A stretch of DNA of 55,546 nt, taken from Pseudomonadota bacterium (GTDB taxonomy: Bacteria; Myxococcota_A; UBA796; GCA-2862545). The notes beneath the pieces are model-generated. The model saw only the letters and a list, made by a program, of their open reading frames with translations, was not told the DNA's origin and ran no database searches. Below, in pieces: positions 1-7,511 of this stretch. How positions within the stretch are numbered: position 1 is the first letter of the stretch; every line of letters begins with the position of its first letter. A program made the position numbers and the translations under genes. Location: assembly GCA_005776945.1 (NCBI GenBank), contig SXOB01000073.1, forward strand, positions 1-55,546, given 5' to 3'.

Positions 1-643
1 ACGGCACGCCCGCCTCGCCGGCCACCGCACGGGCAAGCAGCGTCTTGCCGGTACCCGGTGGGCCCATCAGAAGGACCCCCTTCGGGATCCGCCCACCGAG
101 GCGGGTGAAGCGTCGGGGGTCCTTGAGGAAGGAAACGATTTCGGAGAGTTCCTCCTTGGACTCCTCGATGCCTGCGACGTCTTCGAAGGTGATGCGACGG
201 CCGCTCTCTGCGTTGAGACGCGCGCGAGACTTGCCGAACGACATCGCGCGCCCGTTGCTGCCCTGGATGTTCCGGACGAGCCACCACACCGCGGCCACGC
301 CGACCATCATCGTCAACACCGACAACGCCGCAGTCAGCCACAACCCCTGATCCTCGACCTTCTCGAAGTCAGGTGTGACGCCGTGTTCGATGAACGCGTC
401 GTAGACCGGCTCCATGAACTCCGGCCCGGTGGACCGGAACTTCCCGCCGGATTTGAACGAGCCCGTGAGGTCCTGCCCTCGGATGACGACCGTGGCCACC
501 TGGCCCGCCTCCACCCTGGACATGAGTTGGGAGTACGGCACGGTCTCGGTGGCGCGCTCGACGCCGTTGAGCTGGATCCACAGAACAAAGCCTGCGGCAA
601 GGAGAAGCATCCAAAGAAGCCCCGCCCGATTCAAGGTTCGCAT
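1..643 (-). CDS. ftsH: ATP-dependent zinc metalloprotease FtsH, N-terminal part (cut by window edge)
   Basis: This is a membrane-anchored AAA+ protease that degrades misfolded membrane and regulatory proteins. About 214 residues are present. A first membrane helix spans residues 8-24, a periplasmic segment follows, and a second helix spans about 101-123. The AAA domain then begins with a conserved [14 protein letters not shown] stretch and a Walker A motif GPPGTGKT at 194-201. The Walker B, SRH and HEXXH protease parts lie outside the window. The ATG at 641-643 gives the expected short cytoplasmic N-terminus. The gene lies 28 bp downstream of tilS in the same direction, a common pairing in bacteria. 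Identity is secure; completeness cannot be judged. Confidence 0.95.
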   Translation of the reverse strand, partial: MRTLNRAGLLWMLLLAAGFVLWIQLNGVERATETVPYSQLMSRVEAGQVATVVIRGQDLTGSFKSGGKFRSTGPEFMEPVYDAFIEHGVTPDFEKVEDQGLWLTAALSVLTMMVGVAAVWWLVRNIQGSNGRAMSFGKSRARLNAESGRRITFEDVAGIEESKEELSEIVSFLKDPRRFTRLGGRIPKGVLLMGPPGTGKTLLARAVAGEAGVP

Positions 644-671
644 CGCGAGGACCCGCCTCCAGCCGTGCTTT

Positions 672-1352
672 CTAAGCCCGCCGGGCGCCCTCGCCAAGGG
701 GGGGAGTCACGCGATTCGCGATCGACGCGGACGCGCCAGGCCGCAACGTGTCGAGTTCGGTGAGCCAAGTCGCGCGCAGCCGATTCCGAAGGTGGCCGAG
801 ATCCGCGTTCGTGGGGTCGTCGACCCAGGTCAAGCGACGGTGCTCCGCCCAGGCACGAAGGGCCTCCCGCCGTTCTCCGAGAAGCGGTCGAACGAACGGA
901 CCGTTCCGCCAGCGCATCCCCGTCGGGCGCGCGCCTCGGACGAGGTGGACGAAGACGGTCTCGACCTGGTCATCCTGGTGGTGCCCCATCGCGATGACCG
1001 GCGCGCCCAATGCGCGCAGCGCCTGCCGCCGTAGCCGCCGAAGTCGGTCCTCCGACGGCGGGCCGGCAGGCAAAGTGAGGCCGTGAAAGGGCAGGCCGAG
1101 GGTGTCCGCCCAAGCTCCGACGCGAGCGACCTCATCGGCGCCATCCGGACGGTGACGGTGGTCAATACAGGCGACTTCGAGGCTGGCGCCGTGCCAGCCC
1201 CGAGTCTCGACGAGCACGTCGAGCAGGACCGTGCTGTCGAGGCCCCCGGACACCGCGACGACCACGCGATCGCCGCGCCCCCACGCGCCCAGCCGTCGAA
1301 GGACGTCACCGACGCGGTGCCGCAGCCGCAGCGGCCCGCCCTGCCCCCTCAC
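672..1352 (-). CDS. tilS: tRNA(Ile)-lysidine synthase, short catalytic-domain form
   Basis: TilS converts cytidine 34 of the CAU-anticodon tRNA-Ile to lysidine, using lysine and ATP, so that the tRNA reads AUA. The protein has the PP-loop motif SGGLDST near residue 35, then the [10 protein letters not shown] segment and the WVDDPTNAD...RNRLR segment that are typical of the N-terminal domain. At 226 residues it ends just after this domain. Many family members exceed 400 residues because of C-terminal tRNA-binding domains, which are absent here. The start is a GTG whose last two bases overlap the upstream stop (GTGA), so translation is probably coupled to the RNHCP gene. ftsH follows downstream. 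Confidence 0.9.
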   Translation of the reverse strand: MRGQGGPLRLRHRVGDVLRRLGAWGRGDRVVVAVSGGLDSTVLLDVLVETRGWHGASLEVACIDHRHRPDGADEVARVGAWADTLGLPFHGLTLPAGPPSEDRLRRLRRQALRALGAPVIAMGHHQDDQVETVFVHLVRGARPTGMRWRNGPFVRPLLGERREALRAWAEHRRLTWVDDPTNADLGHLRNRLRATWLTELDTLRPGASASIANRVTPPLGEGARRA

Positions 1353-1882
1353 GGTGCCGCCCGCGCCATCGCAAGGCGCCGAATCGCGTTGGAGTCATCG
1401 ACGACGTCGCCCGTCTCCGCGGCCGAATTGCGGCGCACAATCCCACACCGTTCGCAGCGGTGCTCGAGCACGAGAGACCCCACGGGGCCCGACACGGAGA
1501 CGGCCGGCATCGTCCCCCCACAGTGTTCCGAGCGATCGCCGGGGACGACGTCGACGTGTCGCGACGCCAAGCAAAACGGACAGTGATTGCGCGACGTGAC
1601 GCGCCGCGGAGGGACCTCACCCCCACAAGCGACGCAGACGAAGCCCTCGTCCCGCCGGATGGGGTTCAACCGCGTTTGGGCCGACGCGGCGCGGTTGAGG
1701 GCGGCGCGTAGGAGCTTTCGAGCAGGCCAATCGACAGCGTCGTCAGGCCAAACCACACCCCGCGAGGTCGCCAGGGCGATCACAGCGGCCCTGAGTGAGG
1801 GGTCGGCGTCCAGCAAGGCCGCACGGCGTTTGACATCGCCGCGCGACGGCGAGCCGTCCAGGATGGCCTCGGCCGGCGTCAT
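1349..1882 (-). CDS. RNHCP domain protein
   Basis: A 177-residue protein. Its centre carries RNHCPFC, the signature of the small RNHCP family, whose function is not known. An upstream CVACGG pair and a downstream CERCG pair suggest that cysteines bind one or two zinc ions. The N-terminal about 75 residues are helical and not recognised. The start was placed at the ATG at 1880-1882, which overlaps the stop of the HEAT-cyclophilin gene as ATGA; a longer reading exists but its extra N-terminus is arginine-rich antisense-like sequence. It overlaps tilS at its own stop, so the three genes form one tightly coupled unit. A role linked to RNA is only suggested by the tilS neighbour. Confidence 0.8.
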   Translation of the reverse strand: MTPAEAILDGSPSRGDVKRRAALLDADPSLRAAVIALATSRGVVWPDDAVDWPARKLLRAALNRAASAQTRLNPIRRDEGFVCVACGGEVPPRRVTSRNHCPFCLASRHVDVVPGDRSEHCGGTMPAVSVSGPVGSLVLEHRCERCGIVRRNSAAETGDVVDDSNAIRRLAMARAAP

Positions 1883-3726
1883 TCGGCCGCGCGCCGCTCG
1901 ATGACCACGTCGACGATGGCGTCCCCCACCCCGATGCGATCGACGACGGCCTGCCCCGCGACCACGTGCCCAAAGTAGGTGTAGTCGCCGTCGAGATGGG
2001 GGTGGTGCCCCGTCGTCACGAACCACTGGGACGCGCCCGAGTCGTAGTCGCTGCGGGCCATCCCCAGCGCGCCGGACTCGAACGGAGCCAAAGACACTTC
2101 ATCCGGCAACGTGGAGCCAGCGGCGCCCCACCCATCCCCGCGCGGGTCGCCCGTTTGGACGACGAATCCCGGCACCACGCGGTGGAAAGCCAGGCCATCG
2201 AAGGTGTTGGCGTCAGCCAGGCTTGCGAAACGCGCGACCGCCATCGGCGCGACTTCGGGGTCGAGGTCAAGCACGAAGACACCGGCGGTCGTGAACACGA
2301 CCGCTCCGAAAACGTCCCGAGGCACCTGGTTCTCGGCTGGGGCCGGCGGCGACGGCGCCGTCACGCCCACATGGGTCGCCAGGCGCAGGGCGACGTCCCG
2401 GGTTCGAGCCTCGGGCGACTTGCCTCCTCGTGCGACGAGTTCCGCCATGAGCGGGTTGCGCGCGTGCGACGGATGTCGTTCGCTGAGGGCCGCCACCGCC
2501 ACAAGGCCCTGATGGAAGGCTTCCGGCTCCTTTTCCGCCGCAACCAGGGGCGGGATGGCCCGGGCGGCCTCGGCGTCGCCGCGCTCGGCCAGAATCGCGT
2601 AGGCCACCTCGTGGACCACGGGGTCGGGCGACGCGAGCAAGCGCATTCCGGCTGCGCCCGCTGCCATAGGACGGCCGGCCACGGCGTCCGCTGCGGCTAC
2701 ACGCACCAGGCTTGAAGGGTCCTCCGTGGCTGCCCGCAAAAGGGCCTCCAAGTCCGTCTCTTGGGCGACCCAAGCAGCGCGGACCACGGGATGGAGGTCA
2801 GGGGACGCTGCACGTACGCGGTCGGGGCGGCCCAACGCTGCGACCGCCGCTGCGGCCCGGTAGGGGTTCGGGTCTTCGATGCGTTCCAGCAAAACGCGGT
2901 CGGCGGCCTCGTCTTCCAACCGCCCCAGGGCGCCCAAGGCGGCAGCTTGAACCCAAGGGTCTTTCGCACGAAGAGCTGGGGCAATCAGGTCGACAGGAAC
3001 GTCGCCTGCGCCAACGGCGTCGAATGCAGCCACGCGCACCCGGCGCGAGCTGTCGGTGACGCCCGCAATGAACGCATCGACGCGTTCATCGGCGCTGGAC
3101 ACCGGCCACAGCGCTCGCAGCACCCATGCTCGCGCCATGGGGTCCGCAACCTTGGCCGCACGAATCTCGTCCATGAGGCCCGCATCGACGTCGGCGAGCC
3201 CAATGCGAAACAAGGCAAATGCGGCCGCATGCTCAAGCGATTTCCGCGTCAGCGCGCGCGCCGCCGCCACCTGCCCAGGTCCAAGGCCCGTCACGCCGCG
3301 GCGCCCCATCCGACCCAAGGCCACCAAGGCGGCGCGCGCCTCCACCCCGGGACCCTCGGTTGCCCGAGCAAGCCGATCGACGTCCTGGGAGTCGCCCTGC
3401 CGGCCGAGCGCGTCGACAAGGCGCGAGCGCACGCCGACGTCGCCCTCAGCCTCCAGCGCAAGTCGGAGGGCAGCCGCCGAGCCGGGCGTGCGCCCAAGCG
3501 CCTCCGCCGCCGCCGCGCGGACTCGGACGTCCGCCGACTCGGTCACGATTCGGGCCAGGTAAGGCAGCGCGTCGGCATGCCGAAGCCGCCCCAACGTGCG
3601 AATCCACGGCTCAAGGTCAGACCCTGAGGCGGCAGCGGCCGAGACGATGGCCGAGGCCGGGGCCCGAGCCGCCTCCAAAGCCAGCCGATCCGGTTCAGCT
3701 GCCGCTGCTACGCCCCAGGTCCACAT
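1879..3726 (-). CDS. Secreted HEAT-repeat protein with C-terminal cyclophilin peptidyl-prolyl isomerase domain
   Basis: A 615-residue protein. Residues about 15-460 are alanine-rich helical repeats of HEAT type, with recurring VRAAAAEALGR-like units. Residues about 469-615 form a cyclophilin domain that retains the catalytic FHRVVPGFVVQTGDP motif and the SQWFVTTG and YFGHVV segments, so isomerase activity is plausible. The N-terminus MWTWGVAAAA followed by E looks like a very short export signal, which would place the protein in the periplasm. The ATG is preceded by AGGAG at a 6-base spacing. The repeats probably hold client proteins while the cyclophilin isomerises proline bonds. The gene leads the tilS-ftsH unit. 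Confidence 0.88.
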   Translation of the reverse strand: MWTWGVAAAAEPDRLALEAARAPASAIVSAAAASGSDLEPWIRTLGRLRHADALPYLARIVTESADVRVRAAAAEALGRTPGSAAALRLALEAEGDVGVRSRLVDALGRQGDSQDVDRLARATEGPGVEARAALVALGRMGRRGVTGLGPGQVAAARALTRKSLEHAAAFALFRIGLADVDAGLMDEIRAAKVADPMARAWVLRALWPVSSADERVDAFIAGVTDSSRRVRVAAFDAVGAGDVPVDLIAPALRAKDPWVQAAALGALGRLEDEAADRVLLERIEDPNPYRAAAAVAALGRPDRVRAASPDLHPVVRAAWVAQETDLEALLRAATEDPSSLVRVAAADAVAGRPMAAGAAGMRLLASPDPVVHEVAYAILAERGDAEAARAIPPLVAAEKEPEAFHQGLVAVAALSERHPSHARNPLMAELVARGGKSPEARTRDVALRLATHVGVTAPSPPAPAENQVPRDVFGAVVFTTAGVFVLDLDPEVAPMAVARFASLADANTFDGLAFHRVVPGFVVQTGDPRGDGWGAAGSTLPDEVSLAPFESGALGMARSDYDSGASQWFVTTGHHPHLDGDYTYFGHVVAGQAVVDRIGVGDAIVDVVIERRAAE

Positions 3727-3763
3727 GGCTGACTCCTATCCTTGCCAGGCGGCCACAGGCCTT

Positions 3764-3987
3764 GCAGGCTGCTGCAAAAGCGCCGTCCTGCTGCGCCCGC
3801 GGGGGCATCCCGCCCCGCTGCGTCACGGGGACCCCAGGCTCGGTCGCCGTACGCTCGGTACGGCTTTCCTCGCCTTGCACCCCGTTCCTTGCGGGATCGG
3901 GCGCCCTCGCAGGCTCGCAACGGACGGCGCCGGTCATCACGCTCGCCGGCACGGCGGCGAGCGTTTCGCCCTTTTGCAGCAGCCTGC
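3764..3987. mobile_element. 224-bp MITE-like or REP-pair-like repeat with 17-bp perfect terminal inverted repeats (copy A)
   Basis: Both ends carry the same 17-bp sequence in opposite orientation, GCAGGCTGCTGCAAAAG at 3764-3780 and its complement at 3971-3987. The left end also folds by itself (TTGCAG-GCTG-CTGCAA). The interior has further palindromes, including CCGTAC/GTACGG around a 5-base loop, and CGCTCGCC/GGCGAGCG. A second copy, reverse-complemented, lies at 55406-55546 with about 138 of 141 positions identical by eye, and a worn end lies at 10142-10178. It encodes no convincing protein. It fits between a LOG-family stop codon (7 bp away) and the start of the HEAT-cyclophilin gene. No target-site duplication is obvious. 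It may be a MITE moved by a transposase elsewhere, or a pair of inverted REP-type palindromes. Confidence 0.75.
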
Positions 3988-3994
3988 TGGCGCG

Positions 3995-4798
3995 TCAGCG
4001 CGCCCAGATCCGTTGAGACAGAACGTCGAAGGCGCTGTCGACGTCGTCGCAGACGGTGATCAGCTTGAGGTCTTCATACGAAATGGTCCCAAAATCGGCC
4101 ATCGCCTCCACGTTGAGGACGCGGCTCCAATAGTCCTTTCCATAGAGAACGACGGGAAATGTTCGCTTTATCTTTCCAGTTTGGATCAACGTAAGCGTCT
4201 CGAACAGCTCGTCGAGCGTCCCGAAACCACCCGGAAATATGACCAGCGCCCGACACGGGTAAAGGAACCAGTATTTCCGCGTGAAGAAGTAATGAAACTC
4301 AAAGGCCAATTCTGGCGTCACCCAGTTGTTGACACCCTGCTCGAACGGAAGCGAGATTCCGAAGCCAATGCTCCTTCCGTCCGCGTCGGCCGCGCCTCGA
4401 TTCGCGGCTTCCATGATCCCGGGTCCGCCCCCGCTGCAAACGACGGCGCGGTGTTCCCGCGGCAACGTGTCCGACCAGAGCGTCAACCGGCGACTCAACT
4501 CGCGAGCCTCGTCGTAGTAGCGACTCAACTTGAGCGCGCGCTCGGCGCTCGCGAGCGCCGCGCGGCTAGCGTCGTCCGCCTTCCGTTTGACAGCCTCTTG
4601 GGCCGCCTTGTGTCGGGCGGTGGCCACGTCACTCGGAAGCGTCCGCGCTGAACCGAAGAAGACAACCGTGTTGTGGACTTTCTGACGCCTCAGTCGGGTC
4701 CGCGCCTCCTCGTACTCACACAGGATGCGTATCGGCCGCGCCTCCCGAGAGTGCAAGAAGTCAGGGTTGTCGTACGCTTTCTTGGGGGTTTGACTCAG
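3995..4798 (-). CDS. LOG-family nucleotide-binding protein (TIGR00730-like, possible nucleotide phosphoribohydrolase)
   Basis: A Rossmann-fold protein of the LOG/lysine-decarboxylase-like family. Members cleave nucleoside monophosphates into base and ribose phosphate. The signature PGGFGTLDELFE and the earlier SGGGPGIMEAANRGA motif are both intact. Coding similarity continues upstream of the first TTG (4756) through KKAYDNPDF, which is typical of the family, with no ATG, GTG or TTG before a CTG at 4796-4798. That CTG has GAGG six bases upstream, so it was chosen; the protein is then about 267 residues. The start is therefore inferred. The gene stands alone, with repeat copy A immediately after its stop. 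Confidence 0.85.
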   Translation of the reverse strand: MSQTPKKAYDNPDFLHSREARPIRILCEYEEARTRLRRQKVHNTVVFFGSARTLPSDVATARHKAAQEAVKRKADDASRAALASAERALKLSRYYDEARELSRRLTLWSDTLPREHRAVVCSGGGPGIMEAANRGAADADGRSIGFGISLPFEQGVNNWVTPELAFEFHYFFTRKYWFLYPCRALVIFPGGFGTLDELFETLTLIQTGKIKRTFPVVLYGKDYWSRVLNVEAMADFGTISYEDLKLITVCDDVDSAFDVLSQRIWAR

Positions 4799-4867
4799 GG
4801 GGTACCTCGCCCGATCGCCGAGGGCGACCTTCGATAGCCTAAGGGTAGGTCTTGTTCGCCAGGTTGA

Positions 4868-5058
4868 TACCGCCCAATACCCTGCTGACGCGCGCGTTGG
4901 GGATACCTCACCCGGCCCCTCGATGGACGAAGTCGACCTGGTTCACGAGGCCGATTCTGGTCATCTCGTTCGCGGGTGCACCGCAACGGACCGCTGGCCC
5001 TCCCCGGGTGCAGGCAAGCCGGGCGATCCCAGGCCTCGGCACCGCTGTCGCCGATGCA
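4868..5058 (+). pseudogene. Decayed fragment of an arylsulfotransferase-like gene, upstream of the intact copy
   Basis: The 362 bp between the LOG gene (4798) and the sulfotransferase start (5161) has no intact gene. Within it, pieces in three successive frames match the N-terminal domain of the gene downstream in the right order. LLTRAL is read in the first frame, DEVDLV in the second, and LPGCRQ (compare LLGFRQ) in the third. At the DNA level the stretch around 4926-4975 matches around 5368-5418 at roughly two thirds of positions, and the distance between matching blocks is one base short. This looks like an old tandem duplication broken by small deletions. The evidence is by eye only. Confidence 0.45.
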
Positions 5059-5160
5059 AGTGTGTTGCATATGAATCAGGGCCGCGTCGCAACAGGCTCC
5101 TTGGCAGTCGACAACGACGCCGACTATCGAAGCGCCGGGGTTCGGAAACAGGTGCCGATC

Positions 5161-6795
5161 ATGTCATCAATTCTTGTCATCGCGTTTGCATGTTCCAGAC
5201 AAGCGAGTCCGCCCGGTTCGTCAACTGACGTTCCTCAAACGACTCTGACTCCCCCTCCGTCGACGGGATCGACTTCCGCGGTCGTAACGGTATCCAAGCC
5301 GGCCAACCCCGATATTCTCCTGACCCGCGCCCTCGACGTCACCTCCCTTGTCGCCGTCAGGGTAGAAGTGGACCTTGTCTCCGATGACCGCATCCGAACC
5401 ATCAAGTTCGAGGAACTTGCAAGGGCTCATCACCTTCCCCTCCTTGGCTTTCGGCAACAGGAAGTCACGCAGGTCCACGTCCGGCTCGTCGATGCTCAGG
5501 GCACTACGACGCCCTACGGGCCGTTCGAAGTCGTCACACTCTCCCTTCCGGAGGACTTCCCCGTCCTTGACACCCTCGTCCACGACGTTGACCGTGTCGC
5601 GCCCGGCTACCTGGCCTTCGACGCAACCGTTGTCGAAGATTCGCGCTACATCGTTCTCGACGACGCGCTGCAGCCAATTTGGGTCTACCAGAACGTCGAC
5701 TCGGGGCTCGACGGCCGTGTCGGGCCTGATGGAACGTGGTGGATTCAAGGCGCGCGCGGCGGGGCGCTCCATCTGACGTGGCTTGGCGAGGTGCTCCAGC
5801 AATGGGGCGGCACCCCGTTGGCGACAGGTATTCACGCGCCGCTCGACATCGGTGAACTCCACCACGAGCTTTTTCCCGATGGCCAGGGTGGCTTGTTCAG
5901 CCTGAGCGCCGTAGCTACGGCTGTCCCCGCATACCCAACGAACTACGACGAACCGACGGTGCTTGGGGGACCCGCCACCCTAAGGGATTCCACCATCGTC
6001 CATATCGATTCCTTGGGCGGTGTTCTCAGCGAGTTTCGCCTTGGCGATGTCTTGGACACAACGAGAATTACGTTCGATTCGATTACCCCGACGGAAGGCT
6101 ACCTGTTGGACTGGAGCCACGCCAATGCGCTCTGCCTTTCAGAGGCTGGGGGTTATACTGTCAGCGTCCGCAATCAGGACGCCATCGTGGGATTGGCCCC
6201 AGACGGCAGCCTGAATTGGATTCTCGGTGATGCCGCCGGACATACGGGCATGCAAGCGGACGCCCTTCTGGAGACGTTGACGGAGGGACTGCCGCCCTAC
6301 CACATGCATGGCGGATGCTGGGAGGAAGATGGTTCCTACGTTCTGTTCGACAATTCGAACGCTGGCCATACTCCGTATTCCAACAACCCACACCCGGATT
6401 GGACGGGCAAGAGCCGAGCCGTGGCGTACGCGGTCGACCCAGATGCGGGCACCTACGAGGAACTGTGGAGCCTGGACGAGACCTTTGTTGGCAAGCTCTT
6501 CGTGGAGGCTCGTGGCGACGCTGACCTCCTGCCCAACGGTGGCGTCCTGGTCGACTACGGCACGGTGAAGAAGGAGCCAAATACCAACCACAAGGACGAG
6601 GGTTGGGGAGACTCTACCTTTCATATTGTGGAATTCGGCTCTACCCAGAATGGCGACGTCGTCCTCCAGATTCGGGCTCGGAGCGACCGTACAACCAATG
6701 AACAAGGATTCGTATCCTACCGTGCTGAACGCCTTCCTGCGCTGTACCCCGCCGAAGGACTCATTCGTGCCACCGAGTCCCTGGTCACGTTCTGA
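5161..6795 (+). CDS. Arylsulfotransferase (ASST)-family lipoprotein
   Basis: A 544-residue exported protein of the ASST family. In characterised enzymes of this family, sulfate is moved from one phenolic ester to another through a histidine. An N-terminal beta-sandwich is followed by a propeller whose motifs fit the family: DWSHANAL near the expected catalytic-histidine region, then SVRNQDAIVGL, NWILGD, and HMHGG followed by VLFDNSN. The ATG at 5161 gives the short signal MSSILVIAFAC, with Cys11 as probable lipid site and a Pro/Ser/Thr-rich linker after it. The lipobox is imperfect (alanine at -3). A longer in-frame reading back to 4852 was rejected because it runs through the decayed duplicate. 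It converges on the kinase gene with 4 bp between stops. Substrate unknown; some family relatives may be non-enzymatic. Confidence 0.75.
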   Translation: MSSILVIAFACSRQASPPGSSTDVPQTTLTPPPSTGSTSAVVTVSKPANPDILLTRALDVTSLVAVRVEVDLVSDDRIRTIKFEELARAHHLPLLGFRQQEVTQVHVRLVDAQGTTTPYGPFEVVTLSLPEDFPVLDTLVHDVDRVAPGYLAFDATVVEDSRYIVLDDALQPIWVYQNVDSGLDGRVGPDGTWWIQGARGGALHLTWLGEVLQQWGGTPLATGIHAPLDIGELHHELFPDGQGGLFSLSAVATAVPAYPTNYDEPTVLGGPATLRDSTIVHIDSLGGVLSEFRLGDVLDTTRITFDSITPTEGYLLDWSHANALCLSEAGGYTVSVRNQDAIVGLAPDGSLNWILGDAAGHTGMQADALLETLTEGLPPYHMHGGCWEEDGSYVLFDNSNAGHTPYSNNPHPDWTGKSRAVAYAVDPDAGTYEELWSLDETFVGKLFVEARGDADLLPNGGVLVDYGTVKKEPNTNHKDEGWGDSTFHIVEFGSTQNGDVVLQIRARSDRTTNEQGFVSYRAERLPALYPAEGLIRATESLVTF

Positions 6796-6799
6796 TCGA

Positions 6800-7450
6800 T
6801 CACGGCTTCGTTGGCGACCACGCCACATGGCGGAGAAAACTCCCACGAAGGTACTCGCGCTCGATGGCCTCCGCCATTTCCGTCACGTCTCGAAACTGGT
6901 CCCAATCGACTCGGATGACGGGGACGGACCGGCTGATGTCGCGTACAAAGGACTCGTACTCGTCGTGGAGGGCCACCAGGTAGTCCATCGTGACGCCGGA
7001 CTCGACGTCGCGCTGCCGCTTCTTGATTCGCTCCAACGACCGCTCGGGCCGCACGTCCAGGTAAACGATGACACTCGGACGGCACATGAAGTTCGACATG
7101 TGGCGGAAGAGCGAAAGGTACGTCTCCCAGTCTCGACTCTCCATCAGCCCAAGTTTGACCAATGTGCGCGCAAAGACGGCGTCTTCGTAGACCGTTCGGT
7201 CCTGGACCCCTCCCCCGCCTCTCCAGATGATCTCCTGGTGCTGCTGGAAGCGTCGGTTGAGCAGGTAGATTTGGGTGGCGAACGCGTACCGCGCCGTGTC
7301 CCGGTAGAAGTCCGCCAAGTACACGTTGTCTTGGACGGGCTCGTAGTAGACGGGCAGCTTCAGGTGGTCGCCCAACGCCGTGGCCAACGTGCTCTTGCCG
7401 GCGCCAATCATGCCGGCGATCCCGATGAACAGGTCGTGCAACCGTTCCAC
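6800..7450 (-). CDS. Deoxynucleoside kinase (dGK/dAK/dCK family)
   Basis: A 216-residue P-loop kinase that phosphorylates deoxynucleosides for salvage of dNTPs. The P-loop is GMIGAGKST at about residues 13-21. DRTVYEDAVFA gives the DR(S/T) motif that contacts the substrate, and ERIKKRQRDVE supplies the lid arginines. The GTG at 7448-7450 was chosen because GGAGG lies about six bases upstream and the protein then begins close to the P-loop, as usual; the longer reading back to 7687 runs into polA. It lies 61 bp downstream of polA, so a DNA-repair and nucleotide-supply pairing is plausible. The exact base specificity cannot be read from the sequence. Confidence 0.88.
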   Translation of the reverse strand: MERLHDLFIGIAGMIGAGKSTLATALGDHLKLPVYYEPVQDNVYLADFYRDTARYAFATQIYLLNRRFQQHQEIIWRGGGGVQDRTVYEDAVFARTLVKLGLMESRDWETYLSLFRHMSNFMCRPSVIVYLDVRPERSLERIKKRQRDVESGVTMDYLVALHDEYESFVRDISRSVPVIRVDWDQFRDVTEMAEAIEREYLRGSFLRHVAWSPTKP

Positions 7451-7511
7451 ACCGCCCTCCTTGCTTGGCCTGGTACCCCCTCCGTCCGCCGCCGGCGCGC
7501 CATTCGAGGAC

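Noticed and set aside
3764..3987. Integron attC site
   Set aside because: The GTTRRRY-type core sites were not found, and there is no integrase or cassette array; the perfect inverted ends fit a MITE or REP-type element better.
3596..4651. Plus-strand open frame through the repeat element
   Set aside because: It joins antisense of the HEAT-cyclophilin gene, the repeat and antisense of the LOG gene; no protein family is visible.
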